Assembly (NCBI GenBank): GCA_022360415.1
Contig: JAKSDB010000041.1
Coordinates: 1-13,761, forward strand
Origin: Chlorobiales bacterium
GTDB taxonomy: Bacteria; Bacteroidota; Chlorobiia; Chlorobiales; Chlorobiaceae
Direction: 5' to 3'
Length of the DNA: 13,761 bases
Under the pieces are notes generated by a model. It was not told the DNA's origin, made no database searches, and was given only the letters and a program-made list of their open reading frames with translations. Of the stretch, positions 1 to 6,700 are shown piece after piece. Within the stretch, counting starts at the first letter, position 1. Each line of letters starts with the position of its first letter. Position numbers and translations under genes: made by a program.

Positions 1-489
1 CTGCAAATTGTTGACAGCTTCAAGAAAATGGCGATCAGCCAGGCAGTCAATGAGGCTGTGATGCCGATGCTGCAGCCGATCCTCAACGAGCTGGTTGCAG
101 GAGCGTTGTCAGGCGGGCTTTCTCCCGGTGAGATGGCAGACTTGGTGCTCCAGGCTCAGGAAATTGCTGCATCAGTTGCGCCCGCTGTAAGTGCTTTGTA
201 TGGAGCATTTGACGAAGCTGGAGTGTTAAACTATACGTACAATTCTGACCCGTTTGAGACTCGAGGGAACGTGAGCGAGCCGGTGATTACTAGTGGTACA
301 AATATCGGCGGGCAGAATGCTGAGACAAGTGCCTCTAATCATACGCAAGGACAGAATCGACCGATGCAGGTTGTTGTGCAGGTCGGGAACAGGGAATTCG
401 AAGCTTTTATGCAAGAACAGGCCGACAGGGTGTTTGTCCGGGCTGAACGGAGAAAAGGAATTGTAAATGCTCAAACTGTTTTGCGATAG
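1..489 (+). CDS. Phage tail tape measure protein, C-terminal part (5' end outside window)
   Basis: The reading frame is open from base 1, so the ATG at 28 is internal and only the last 162 residues of a longer protein are visible. They start with a hydrophobic, alanine-rich helix-like stretch (about residues 10-70). A Gln/Asn/Ser-rich linker follows, and then a short conserved-looking tail with VVVQVGNREFE and DRVFVRAERRKG. That closing pattern is typical of tape measure proteins of siphophages and transposable phages, which set tail length and sit inside the tail tube. Position supports this: the gene comes directly before a series of tail-tip and fibre genes on the same strand. The family call is from pattern memory; the N-terminal part would be decisive. 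Confidence 0.6.
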   Translation: MQIVDSFKKMAISQAVNEAVMPMLQPILNELVAGALSGGLSPGEMADLVLQAQEIAASVAPAVSALYGAFDEAGVLNYTYNSDPFETRGNVSEPVITSGTNIGGQNAETSASNHTQGQNRPMQVVVQVGNREFEAFMQEQADRVFVRAERRKGIVNAQTVLR

Positions 490-506
490 CCAAACCGAGA
501 ACAGAT

Positions 507-983
507 ATGAATCAGGATATAATCAAAATCGAAACCGAACTTATCATCCATGTCAGAGAAAAAAAGGGGGGGGGAATTATTGATGAAACCGTTACCAGAA
601 ACACCCTGACCGACACAGGCATCGCCGTTGCCGCCGGCCTTTATGGAAACGTGGATGCGCAAAACGCTTTTATATACCTTGCCCTAAGTACAAATGATGA
701 TACGCCGTCAACCAGCGACACCGCACTAATTGACGAAATCACAAGCAATGGTTTTGCCAGATCGGCAGCTTTGGTATCCCGAGTTACGACGACCCTTGCA
801 AATGATACGACACAGCTTTACAAGGAATGGACCGCGACCGGGAGTCAGGTGATTAAGAAGGCCGGGTTCTTTAATGCGCTCTCGGGCGGCATAATGGGCG
901 GAAGCGCTTTGACAGGGACAAAGGAGATCCACGTCGGGCAAACGCTCGCGGTTACTTATAAAATAAAACATACGGCAGGCTAA
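507..983 (+). CDS. Small phage tail/fibre-associated protein with internal A7G9 tract
   Basis: The product is 158 residues. It resembles a family common near phage tail fibres: an N-terminal strand region, a 'NTLTDTGIAVAAGL' segment, a 'YLALSTNDDTPS' segment, then alternating beta strands with 'KEWTATGS', 'KKAGFFNALSGG' and a final 'LAVTYKIKH'. It is probably a structural tail-tip component. The gene starts 17 bases after the tape measure stop, and its stop (TAA 981-983) shares one base with the next start codon, which suggests translational coupling. A run of seven A and nine G (559-574) lies in codons 18-23. Gain or loss of one base there would truncate the protein almost at once, so the gene may be phase variable. 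No signal peptide or membrane segment is seen. Confidence 0.65.
   Translation: MNQDIIKIETELIIHVREKKGGGIIDETVTRNTLTDTGIAVAAGLYGNVDAQNAFIYLALSTNDDTPSTSDTALIDEITSNGFARSAALVSRVTTTLANDTTQLYKEWTATGSQVIKKAGFFNALSGGIMGGSALTGTKEIHVGQTLAVTYKIKHTAG
559..574 (+). repeat. Mononucleotide tract A7G9 inside a tail gene
   Basis: Seven A (559-565) are followed by nine G (566-574), coding for part of E-K-K-G-G-G in the tail protein that starts at 507. Losing one G leads to a stop after about a dozen codons (at the ccctga near 608-613). Gaining one G gives a stop (tga, 581-583) within three codons. G tracts of this length are known sites of slipped-strand mispairing. A sequencing error in the tract length is possible. 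Confidence 0.8.
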
Positions 984-1570
984 TGGCAGTACAGATACAA
1001 CTCAGAAGAGGGACGGCGGCAGAAAATGCCGCTTTTACCGGTGCGGCAGGCGAACTGGTATGCTTGACCGATACGAATCAGCTCGCTTTGCACGACAATG
1101 TTACGTCGGGGGGCAAAATATTTAACAGTGTGGATGTGGAGGAAGGTTCGTGGACACCTGCGCTTGCAGACGATACAGGCATGACGGTATCTGATGAGTC
1201 AGGAGATTACCTTAAAACAGGGGACATCGTATATGCCTATTTCTCCTTGAAGGTTTACCAAAGCGGATCAGCAAACAATTACCGTTTTGAAATTAATGGG
1301 TTGCCGTTCAAGGCGGTAGCTGGAGTCCGCTGTCTTTTTCATATAGAGCTGTTCGAGCCGCAACCATGGTTGCCGCCAGTCCTAAATGTAGAGGTAGATG
1401 ATTATGAAATAAGATTTTACCGCCCTCGCGGGGATACTGTTATTTATCAAGGAGGCGGTTCCTCTACATACAATAATGAAGGCGCTAACCTGCTGTACTC
1501 CGACATCAGTAATACAACAAACCCAAACTTGCAAAACTTAAAAATGAGCGTACTCTACAGAACTTCATAA
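983..1570 (+). CDS. Receptor-binding tail fibre protein with Mtd-like N-terminal domain
   Basis: The product is 195 residues. Residues 1-47 (MAVQIQLRRGTAAE..FTGAAGELVCLTDTNQLALHDN) match the pattern of the N-terminal domain of the Bordetella phage major tropism determinant and related fibre proteins, which holds these proteins to the virion. The rest starts with 'EEGSWTPAL' and contains 'YLKTGDIVYAYFSL' and 'INGLPF', a beta-rich module frequent at the receptor-binding end of phage fibres. I see no C-type-lectin variable region of the kind diversified by a retroelement, and no reverse transcriptase lies in the window. The start codon shares one base with the stop of the preceding gene. Role: attachment to the host surface, inferred from domains and position. 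Confidence 0.65.
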   Translation: MAVQIQLRRGTAAENAAFTGAAGELVCLTDTNQLALHDNVTSGGKIFNSVDVEEGSWTPALADDTGMTVSDESGDYLKTGDIVYAYFSLKVYQSGSANNYRFEINGLPFKAVAGVRCLFHIELFEPQPWLPPVLNVEVDDYEIRFYRPRGDTVIYQGGGSSTYNNEGANLLYSDISNTTNPNLQNLKMSVLYRTS

Positions 1571-1582
1571 AATTCAGTCATA

Positions 1583-1834
1583 ATGGATGTTGAAAAAAAA
1601 GTTGACAAAATCGAAGTCCTTGAGGATGGAGTTATTCAGGTACGAACCGTAACAATCGTGAAAGAGGGCGCCCAAGAAATCGCCCGGAAATATCATCGAC
1701 ATGTGAGATTACCGGACGAAGATGATTTATCCGGAGAGGATGCTCGTGTGCAGGCAATTGCCTCTGTGGACTGGACTCCGGATCGAATGGAATCGTACAG
1801 GAAAAAAAAAGCTAATAGAACAGTAAGGTTATAG
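1583..1834 (+). CDS. Small phage protein of unknown function in tail module
   Basis: This 83-residue hydrophilic protein has an N-terminal strand pattern (KIEVLEDGVIQVRTVT), a 'RKYHRHVRLPDEDDLSGED' middle and a C-terminal 'VDWTPDRMESYRKKK'. Similar short proteins, with an 'IQVRT.T' start and an acidic D-D-L-S/T-x-x-D centre, occur beside tail-fibre genes in phages. I do not know a function; it may be a fibre assembly or tail-tip accessory protein. It lies 12 bases after the preceding gene and 4 bases before the next, in the same direction. No good Shine-Dalgarno sequence precedes the start. Confidence 0.55.
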   Translation: MDVEKKVDKIEVLEDGVIQVRTVTIVKEGAQEIARKYHRHVRLPDEDDLSGEDARVQAIASVDWTPDRMESYRKKKANRTVRL

Positions 1835-1838
1835 TCAT

Positions 1839-3041
1839 ATGTATGATTACGGAGCGATAACCGGTAGCGTGACCGAATCGTTCGACTATGGAGCAATAAC
1901 CGGCAGTTTGAGCGGATGCGAGGATTACGGATTTATTGTCGACGATATTGTCGATTACGCAGTCTGGATATGCGAGTCGCTCAAGGCGACTGATAGCGCG
2001 GCGGTTGTTCCCGAGGACGAGGGCGAGGGCGACGGGTTGCTTCTTGCTGTCAGTTCAGATACCGAGTATAGAAATTTTAGCGTCGACGATCAGGTGTTAT
2101 CGTTTCTCTGGCATGGGGTAGTTATGGAAGTTGACCCGGTTAAGCTGTCCTTGCCTACAAGGCATGGTGGATTTTTGCAGGTGTCTGCGGGGCAGGTAAG
2201 GTTTATCCCTTCTGCATTCGGAGGAGTGGAAGCGTGGAGCTTCTCCGCCTGGCCTCCACCTAAAGAGCTGGACGCTACTTTTCGGTGCAAGTCAACTGGT
2301 CAACAAGGGGCAGCCAAGCTCTTTGAGGGCAAGTTGTACCGGGAATCGATTTCTGAAAAGGACGTGGCTTATGATGTGTATATCCCTTCATATACGGAAA
2401 CGATTGGGGCGAACATATCTTTAGCTTCCTGGTCAACCCCTAGTGGTACATTGATCAATTTTTTTGAAAAGGTATGCGATGTTCTCGGGTTGACACTTGA
2501 CAGTTCGAAAGCTACAGCGGATCCGCCGGCTTTGGACCATAACCTGAGTAACGAGCGTTTGTTGATCGATCTGGCTTCTGAAGTTGCAGCGTTCTGCTGT
2601 CATCTGTTCTGGATTGCCGACGGCATTCTGTATTTGCAGGATATGAGTGTAAGTAACGGCTCCTTGAATTTGAAGAATCCGAATGATTTTTTCCGCTCGC
2701 CCGCTTACACCGATGAAATCCCGGTCAATCGGGTAGTGGCCGGTACACATAAATTTGAAGGCACAGAGTATCCGTATGGTGTTGACTATACCCTTTCGGC
2801 AAACTATACCGGTGATGACGCTCAGCTTCAGGGGATTTATGACCTTGTCAATTCACAATGGGCCGAGATACCGATGCCTGCCGAGGTCGGGTGTGGTGGG
2901 TTTGTGCCTGGCAAGGAAATAACGCTACTCGACACAAGACTTGCTGTCGACAGTGTCTCAACAATAACAATGCGGTCTGTCAGCTATGATTTCACAAAGC
3001 GGAAAGTCATAATCGGCGGGCATTGCTCAATGGAAACATGA
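1839..3041 (+). CDS. Probable phage tail hub/baseplate protein with N-terminal DYG repeats
   Basis: The product is 400 residues. The first 41 residues hold three copies of a 13-residue unit with DYG at residues 3-5, 16-18 and 29-31 (DYGAITGS twice, then DYGFIVDD). The body looks like an extended beta-rich structural protein with no signal peptide or membrane helix. The stretch around residues 235-270 (SNERLLIDLASEVAAFCCHLFWIADGILYL, quoted here only by its ends SNERLL and DGILYL) resembles hub proteins that sit below the tail tube. Placement between tape measure and fibre/collar genes fits a tail-tip hub. A weak AAGG lies before the ATG. The stop overlaps the next start codon as ATGA. The hub assignment is inference; the gene being a phage tail gene is well supported by context. 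Confidence 0.55.
   Translation: MYDYGAITGSVTESFDYGAITGSLSGCEDYGFIVDDIVDYAVWICESLKATDSAAVVPEDEGEGDGLLLAVSSDTEYRNFSVDDQVLSFLWHGVVMEVDPVKLSLPTRHGGFLQVSAGQVRFIPSAFGGVEAWSFSAWPPPKELDATFRCKSTGQQGAAKLFEGKLYRESISEKDVAYDVYIPSYTETIGANISLASWSTPSGTLINFFEKVCDVLGLTLDSSKATADPPALDHNLSNERLLIDLASEVAAFCCHLFWIADGILYLQDMSVSNGSLNLKNPNDFFRSPAYTDEIPVNRVVAGTHKFEGTEYPYGVDYTLSANYTGDDAQLQGIYDLVNSQWAEIPMPAEVGCGGFVPGKEITLLDTRLAVDSVSTITMRSVSYDFTKRKVIIGGHCSMET
1842..1961 (+). repeat. Three 13-codon repeats (DYG motif) in a tail protein
   Basis: Codons 3-41 of the hub-like gene contain D-Y-G at an exact 13-residue spacing, followed by D-Y-A at residues 39-41. The first two units are nearly identical in protein (DYGAITGS) but differ at several third codon positions, so the protein repeat has been kept while the DNA drifted. 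Confidence 0.7.
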
Positions 3042-3871
3042 AAGTAATTTACACAAGCTCAATACGGAGCGTATCGCTACAAGCTGGCACGGAGAGTACG
3101 CAGTATCCGGTAGAAAACGTGCAGAATGAACACCCGCGCAAGCCTTTTCGAGCAACCAGCCAGAGTGCGACAATAAGAATTGTAGAATCGGGTGATGCTG
3201 AGGCCATCGCGATGTTTTCAACCAACGCTGACAGCGTGAAAGTGATTGTTGCTGTTGGTACGAGTGTTGTTTTCGGGATTGATGAAAACGGTGAAACTGT
3301 TGTGGCTGGTTATGATGAGACAGGGGCAACAGTCGGACTGACAGATCGGGGCGAGCAGCCGGAAACAGTAGAGTATAGCTATACAAAAGAGAACGAAAAC
3401 AACGGTGTGATCTGGATACCCTTGTCGCCTCACGGCATGCAGCGTACGCTTGATATTGTTTGTGAGGCTTTGGATGGGCGCGTTGAGGTAGGGATATTGG
3501 TGGCTGGTCAGGTTATGCGGTTCCGGGAAGTGGAAAAGAGTTCGTACCAAGAGGTTCCTCTGGATTTCAGTATTGAACAGGAATTGCAATCGGGTAATTC
3601 CTATTATGTCGATCTTGGGCGTGCTCGAGTCATTCCGTTTTATGTCTTTATGTGGGGCTCTGACGGTGATGATCCGGCTGGCTACAATACATGGAGAGAA
3701 TTTTATCACAACTATCTTTTCCCGTTTGGGCGTAGGCCGAAAGCATGGTTATTGTCTGAACGGCTTGATTTGGCCCACTATGCGGTGTGGGGAAGGGTGG
3801 AGGAGATGCCTAAAACAGTTATGAAGGGGTCACATATGCTTGTTTCAACAACAATTAGGGAGATAAACTGA
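3038..3871 (+). CDS. Phage tail protein of unknown function
   Basis: I choose the ATG at 3038, which overlaps the previous stop as ATGA, over an in-frame TTG at 3023; this gives 277 residues. The N-terminal part (IYTSSIRSVSL..YPVENV) looks like a small beta domain. A duplicated unit follows near residues 80-105 (GIDENGETV, then GYDETGATV). The C-terminal third is aromatic-rich (WGSDGDDPAGYNTWREF, FPFGRRPKAWLL, HYAVWGRVEEMP). This looks like a structural tail-tip protein, but I recognise no named family. Its stop shares one base with the start of the collar gene. An AGGGAGA sequence near its 3' end can serve as ribosome binding site for that next gene. Confidence 0.55.
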   Translation: MKVIYTSSIRSVSLQAGTESTQYPVENVQNEHPRKPFRATSQSATIRIVESGDAEAIAMFSTNADSVKVIVAVGTSVVFGIDENGETVVAGYDETGATVGLTDRGEQPETVEYSYTKENENNGVIWIPLSPHGMQRTLDIVCEALDGRVEVGILVAGQVMRFREVEKSSYQEVPLDFSIEQELQSGNSYYVDLGRARVIPFYVFMWGSDGDDPAGYNTWREFYHNYLFPFGRRPKAWLLSERLDLAHYAVWGRVEEMPKTVMKGSHMLVSTTIREIN

Positions 3872-4656
3872 TGAGCAGAGGTATAGCAATTTTCAAACTT
3901 ACGGGGTGTACTGGAGGTTCTGTTGACAAACTGGACAGTATTGACGGTAACACGGGCGGGCCAGGGGATACGCCTTTACAGCAAGGTGATCTTGCATTTG
4001 TGATCGATGCAGCGCATGGCGTTACACATGTTTATGAGCTGGATGTTGATTCAGGACAGGCTGAAAACGATCCTTATGTTATCATTCCTGACAGCAATGC
4101 GGGTGATAAGCGTTGGAAGCTGAAACCTGGAAAGTACCTTGGCGATGCCGAAGCCGATTCGCTTACTATGTCAGGAGTACGGTCTTTGTCGGTTGGTGGA
4201 GTGTATGGGGGTAATACTCCAGTAGGATCAATGCTTGACTGGTCGACAAACATTGCTCCGAATGGATGGTTGCTATGTGACGGGAGTGCGGTTTCGCGGT
4301 CTACTTATAATGATCTTTTTGCGGTAGTTGGTACGGCTTTTGGTGGCGGTGACGGGTCGTCGACATTTAATTTGCCTGATTTTAAGGGTAAAGTATCTGT
4401 TGTTCGAGATTCGGAGGACATTAACTTCAATTCGATTGGAAAAACAGGTGGGGCAAAAACACACACATTGACGGTGAGTGAGATGCCAGAGCACACTCAT
4501 AGCCTTGGAATCACCACTGAAGCGGTGGAGGATGAACAAAACCAGAGAACAGTCTGGAAGCCTGGTTCTGGTCAAAGCACAGGGGCGACTGGTGGAGGAA
4601 ATCCCCATAACAACCTTCAACCTTATCTTGTAGTCAACAAGATTATCAAGTACTGA
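3871..4656 (+). CDS. Phage tail collar domain protein (short tail fibre)
   Basis: The product is 261 residues. Residues 37-85 form a small N-terminal module (QQGDLAFVID..VYELDVD..IIPD..GDKRWKL) found at the start of several phage fibre proteins. Residues 117-174 are a clear tail-collar domain (PVGSMLDW, NGWLLCDGSAVSRSTYNDLF, FNLPDFKGK). The C-terminus has the usual H-x-H region (MPEHTHSLG, 206-213) and the closing NPHNNLQPYLVVNKIIKY pattern. Proteins of this build form trimeric fibres or collars involved in adsorption; histidine pairs can bind metal in T4 gp12. The start overlaps the preceding stop (TGATG), with AGGGAGA upstream as ribosome binding site. It is the last gene of the phage transcript, followed by a terminator. 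Confidence 0.85.
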   Translation: MSRGIAIFKLTGCTGGSVDKLDSIDGNTGGPGDTPLQQGDLAFVIDAAHGVTHVYELDVDSGQAENDPYVIIPDSNAGDKRWKLKPGKYLGDAEADSLTMSGVRSLSVGGVYGGNTPVGSMLDWSTNIAPNGWLLCDGSAVSRSTYNDLFAVVGTAFGGGDGSSTFNLPDFKGKVSVVRDSEDINFNSIGKTGGAKTHTLTVSEMPEHTHSLGITTEAVEDEQNQRTVWKPGSGQSTGATGGGNPHNNLQPYLVVNKIIKY

Positions 4657-4711
4657 GCAAGGTGAAGAAGCGTTGCATTTGATCAGTCTTTAATTTGTGT
4701 TATGTGAAATG

Positions 4712-4740
4712 GGCGGCGTATTTTTACGCCGCCTTTTTTA
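4712..4740 (+). terminator. Intrinsic terminator closing the phage tail transcript
   Basis: A 9-bp perfect stem (ggcggcgta 4712-4720, tacgccgcc 4725-4733) encloses a TTTT loop and is followed by six T (4734-4739). The T run is only on the right, so it acts on + strand transcription coming from the tail-collar gene that ends at 4656. It lies about 70 bases before the proposed phage end. Confidence 0.9.
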
Positions 4741-4763
4741 TTGTATACTTGAGGGAGCATTAT

Positions 4764-4810
4764 TTCTAAAACCAAGTGGAAAAGCTTCTACAATCAGGTG
4801 CGTCGTTACA
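4764..4810 (+). mobile_element. Candidate right end of a Mu-like transposable prophage
   Basis: Host methyltransferase coding sequence is recognisable up to base 4811 and is lost at 4810. Bases 4798-4810 are gtgcgtcgttaca, ending in the CA expected of Mu-family ends. Compared with the right end of phage Mu as I remember it (gtgcgccgcttca), 10 of 13 bases agree. Moving inward, TTGTAGAA and TTTTAGAA (read on the - strand, 4793-4786 and 4771-4764) repeat with exactly 22 bases between starts, the size of a MuA binding site. The left end is outside the window, so the element cannot be proved here. Bases 4811-4815 (gtggg) would be the target duplication if it is 5 bp. Confidence 0.55.
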
Positions 4811-4972
4811 GTGGGCTCCATGTTTGGCAAGTTCTTCGCTTACCCAGCCATTACCTGCCGGCATATCCAAAATCGTTTTCCCGGACACATCACCAAAATG
4901 GGTTGAGATTATTTTTACAACCATGAGCATATAGTCTGTTACATAGCTTACGTGTGAGAATTTTCGTTTCAT
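4768..4972 (-). pseudogene. SAM-dependent methyltransferase, truncated by the prophage end
   Basis: Codons 1-54 (4972-4811) read as the N-terminus of a class I methyltransferase. A helical lead-in is followed by motif I 'KTILDMPAGNGWVSEELAKHGAH', whose ILDMPAGNG loop binds S-adenosylmethionine. After H54 the frame runs into sequence unlike this family (CNDAPDCRSFSTWF, then a stop) that matches the proposed phage end. A normal enzyme of this type would need about 130-200 further residues, so the fragment cannot be active. The gene follows the third glycosyltransferase by 44 bases on the same strand, so it probably modified a sugar or lipid in the same glycan pathway. The 3' remainder should lie beyond the left prophage end. 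No clear ribosome binding site precedes the ATG. Confidence 0.6.
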
Positions 4973-5016
4973 TTGGATAGTTAAGATTTGTAAAAAACAA
5001 CGAGTCGATAATTGAC

Positions 5017-5883
5017 TTACAGTTTAGCCTGTTTGAAATGCTTTTTGCTCAGTTCGACCCCGAGCAGTTTTTCGATTTGCAGTAGAAACCGATGTTTTTT
5101 TTCCCTTTTTGTAAGCTTGTGGTCAGGGTCAGCTTGAAATAATCCATCTTCTCTCGGCAGCCAATTTTGTATGACTTTCGGATGAGTTCCCCGGAACTCT
5201 TTGATGATTGCCTGATCTATTTCGCTATAATTGATCTGTTTGTGCGCTTTATCCCAGTATTTCTGGACTTTTTCCGACTTTAAGTTCATCTGTTCTTCGC
5301 TTCTTACCCAGCCGTAGTGGTAGATTTTTGCGTTACTGTGTGCGGCGTAAGGGTACCTGCAGATTTTACTGTTGTTTGTCAAGACATGCCAGAAAAGACC
5401 GTCAGGAGCGTATGAGCGTATCGTGTTCCTGATGATCCTCGCTTCCCTTCTGTACCATCCGGGTGAGTCCAGGTAGCTGTTCGCGTTGCCGTAAAAGTGA
5501 ACATAATCAAAGGTAATAGCTTCGACTTTGTCATTATGCAGGTACTTTGAGCATGTTTCCCTGATCTTGTCAAGGTCATCCTCGTGTGCCACTTCATCCC
5601 CTTCAAGGTAAAATGCCCAGTCGCCGGAACAGTTGAACTGAGCTATCATTTTCTGTTGACCGTACACATATCCCCGCTCTTTCATGTTTGCGTTCCAGGA
5701 GGATTCTATGACTTTGATTTTGGGGTTGTTCAGTTCTTTGATGATCGCCAGTGTATTGTCCTCACTACTGCCAACATTGACGATGAACTCATCGACAATC
5801 GGAAGAATTGAACTGATTGACTGGATGAACGGATAGCCTAACAGCGTCCCGTTTTTTATGAAGGTGAACGCACTCAGTTTCAC
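5017..5883 (-). CDS. Glycosyltransferase, GT2-like
   Basis: The product is 288 residues and begins with GTG (KLSAFTFIKNGTLLGYPFI), one base after the preceding glycosyltransferase stop. The N-terminus has a GT-A nucleotide-binding pattern (SILPIVDEFIVNVGSSEDNT, residues 24-44). The position of the usual DxD metal site holds EGDE (FYLEGDEVAHEDDL, residues 94-97), a variant seen in a subgroup of GT2-like proteins that start with this same K-L-S-x-F-T motif. The C-terminal half has an aromatic 'SPGWYRREARIIRN' region and ends with a lysine-rich tail, fitting a peripheral cytoplasmic enzyme at the membrane. It likely adds a sugar to the LPS-type glycan built by its neighbours. Donor and acceptor cannot be read from sequence. 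Confidence 0.75.
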   Translation of the reverse strand: MKLSAFTFIKNGTLLGYPFIQSISSILPIVDEFIVNVGSSEDNTLAIIKELNNPKIKVIESSWNANMKERGYVYGQQKMIAQFNCSGDWAFYLEGDEVAHEDDLDKIRETCSKYLHNDKVEAITFDYVHFYGNANSYLDSPGWYRREARIIRNTIRSYAPDGLFWHVLTNNSKICRYPYAAHSNAKIYHYGWVRSEEQMNLKSEKVQKYWDKAHKQINYSEIDQAIIKEFRGTHPKVIQNWLPREDGLFQADPDHKLTKREKKHRFLLQIEKLLGVELSKKHFKQAKL

Positions 5884-5884
5884 G

Positions 5885-6700
5885 TCAGTCGCCGCTTAGA
5901 TATTTATCAATTCCGTTGTCACACCATTTAATCCTGTTGACAACAGTGTTATGCAGTATTGCATCATTTTTTGACAGGGATGCCCTCGAAATCTCCATGT
6001 GCCATAAATGGTAACCAATTGCGAGACATTTAACGGTCAGGCGCTGAACCTGGTTGTTCATCAGCCTTGCGGCAAACTCGCTGTCTTCCCTTCCCCAGCC
6101 TGTGAAGTTTTCATTAAAGCCGTTTACCTCTATGCAGTCTTCACGGAAAAAAGACATGTTGCAGGTTTTTATTCCTTCAAGGAAGTTTTTTTGCCTTGAA
6201 AAGATTTTTGCGAGTATCACACTATGAATCGAAGATATTCTGTTTTTCAACCCTTTATCAAAAAAATCTACCGAAATTGCACCTTGCTGAATTCTTTCCC
6301 TTGAACTCTCGGGAGTCAGCAATACTCTTGATCCCTGTATAAACTGTCGCTTTCTGCCGAGGCCGACATGGTCTCTGATGAATTCCTTATGCAGGAAAAT
6401 ATCCCCATCCACCAGTATAATGTAGTCATGCCGTGACAGGGCAATGGCCTTGTTTCGGGAAGCGGCTGCTCTGAATCCTCTGTCTTCCTGCCAGGAATGA
6501 AGAACAGGCACGGGTGACATTTTTTTGAATTTTTCAACCACTGTTTCAGTCTCTTCCCCGCTCCCGTCATCTGCCACAATAATCTCATCCGGGGGCCTTG
6601 ACTGGCACAATGCGCTCTTCAATACAAGGCCCAGAGCGTCAGGCCGGTTATAGGTTGTAATAATGAGACTGCACCGGTCACTTTGGTTTGTTTGCCTCAT
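5885..6700 (-). CDS. Glycosyltransferase family 2 with C-terminal GWGxED domain
   Basis: I choose the ATG at 6700 (MRQTNQSDRCSLIITTYNRP), because the GT2 fold starts there; the frame is open upstream but only in antisense or overlapping sequence. The product is 271 residues. GT2 motifs are SLIITTYNRP (11-20), EIIVADDGSG (39-48), RGFRAAASRN (74-83) and the metal-binding DGD (98-100). A second domain carries 'NMSFFREDCIEVNGFNE' and GWGREDSE (201-208), as in galactosyltransferase/chondroitin-synthase-like C-terminal domains that help bind the sugar donor. It overlaps the preceding gene by 23 bases and is one base from the next, so it is tightly coupled within the operon. It should act at the inner face of the membrane on an LPS or capsule acceptor. 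Exact sugar unknown. Confidence 0.8.
   Translation of the reverse strand: MRQTNQSDRCSLIITTYNRPDALGLVLKSALCQSRPPDEIIVADDGSGEETETVVEKFKKMSPVPVLHSWQEDRGFRAAASRNKAIALSRHDYIILVDGDIFLHKEFIRDHVGLGRKRQFIQGSRVLLTPESSRERIQQGAISVDFFDKGLKNRISSIHSVILAKIFSRQKNFLEGIKTCNMSFFREDCIEVNGFNENFTGWGREDSEFAARLMNNQVQRLTVKCLAIGYHLWHMEISRASLSKNDAILHNTVVNRIKWCDNGIDKYLSGD

Noticed and set aside
983..1570. Diversity-generating retroelement in the phage
   Set aside because: No reverse transcriptase, no template/variable repeat pair and no lectin-type C-terminus in the window; only the Mtd-like anchor hints at it.
3023..3037. Upstream TTG start for the 277-residue tail protein
   Set aside because: The ATG at 3038 overlaps the previous stop as ATGA, the same kind of overlap used elsewhere in this module.
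4697..4906. 69-codon + strand frame after the tail-collar gene
   Set aside because: It reads through the terminator hairpin and the phage-host joint, with no protein family pattern.
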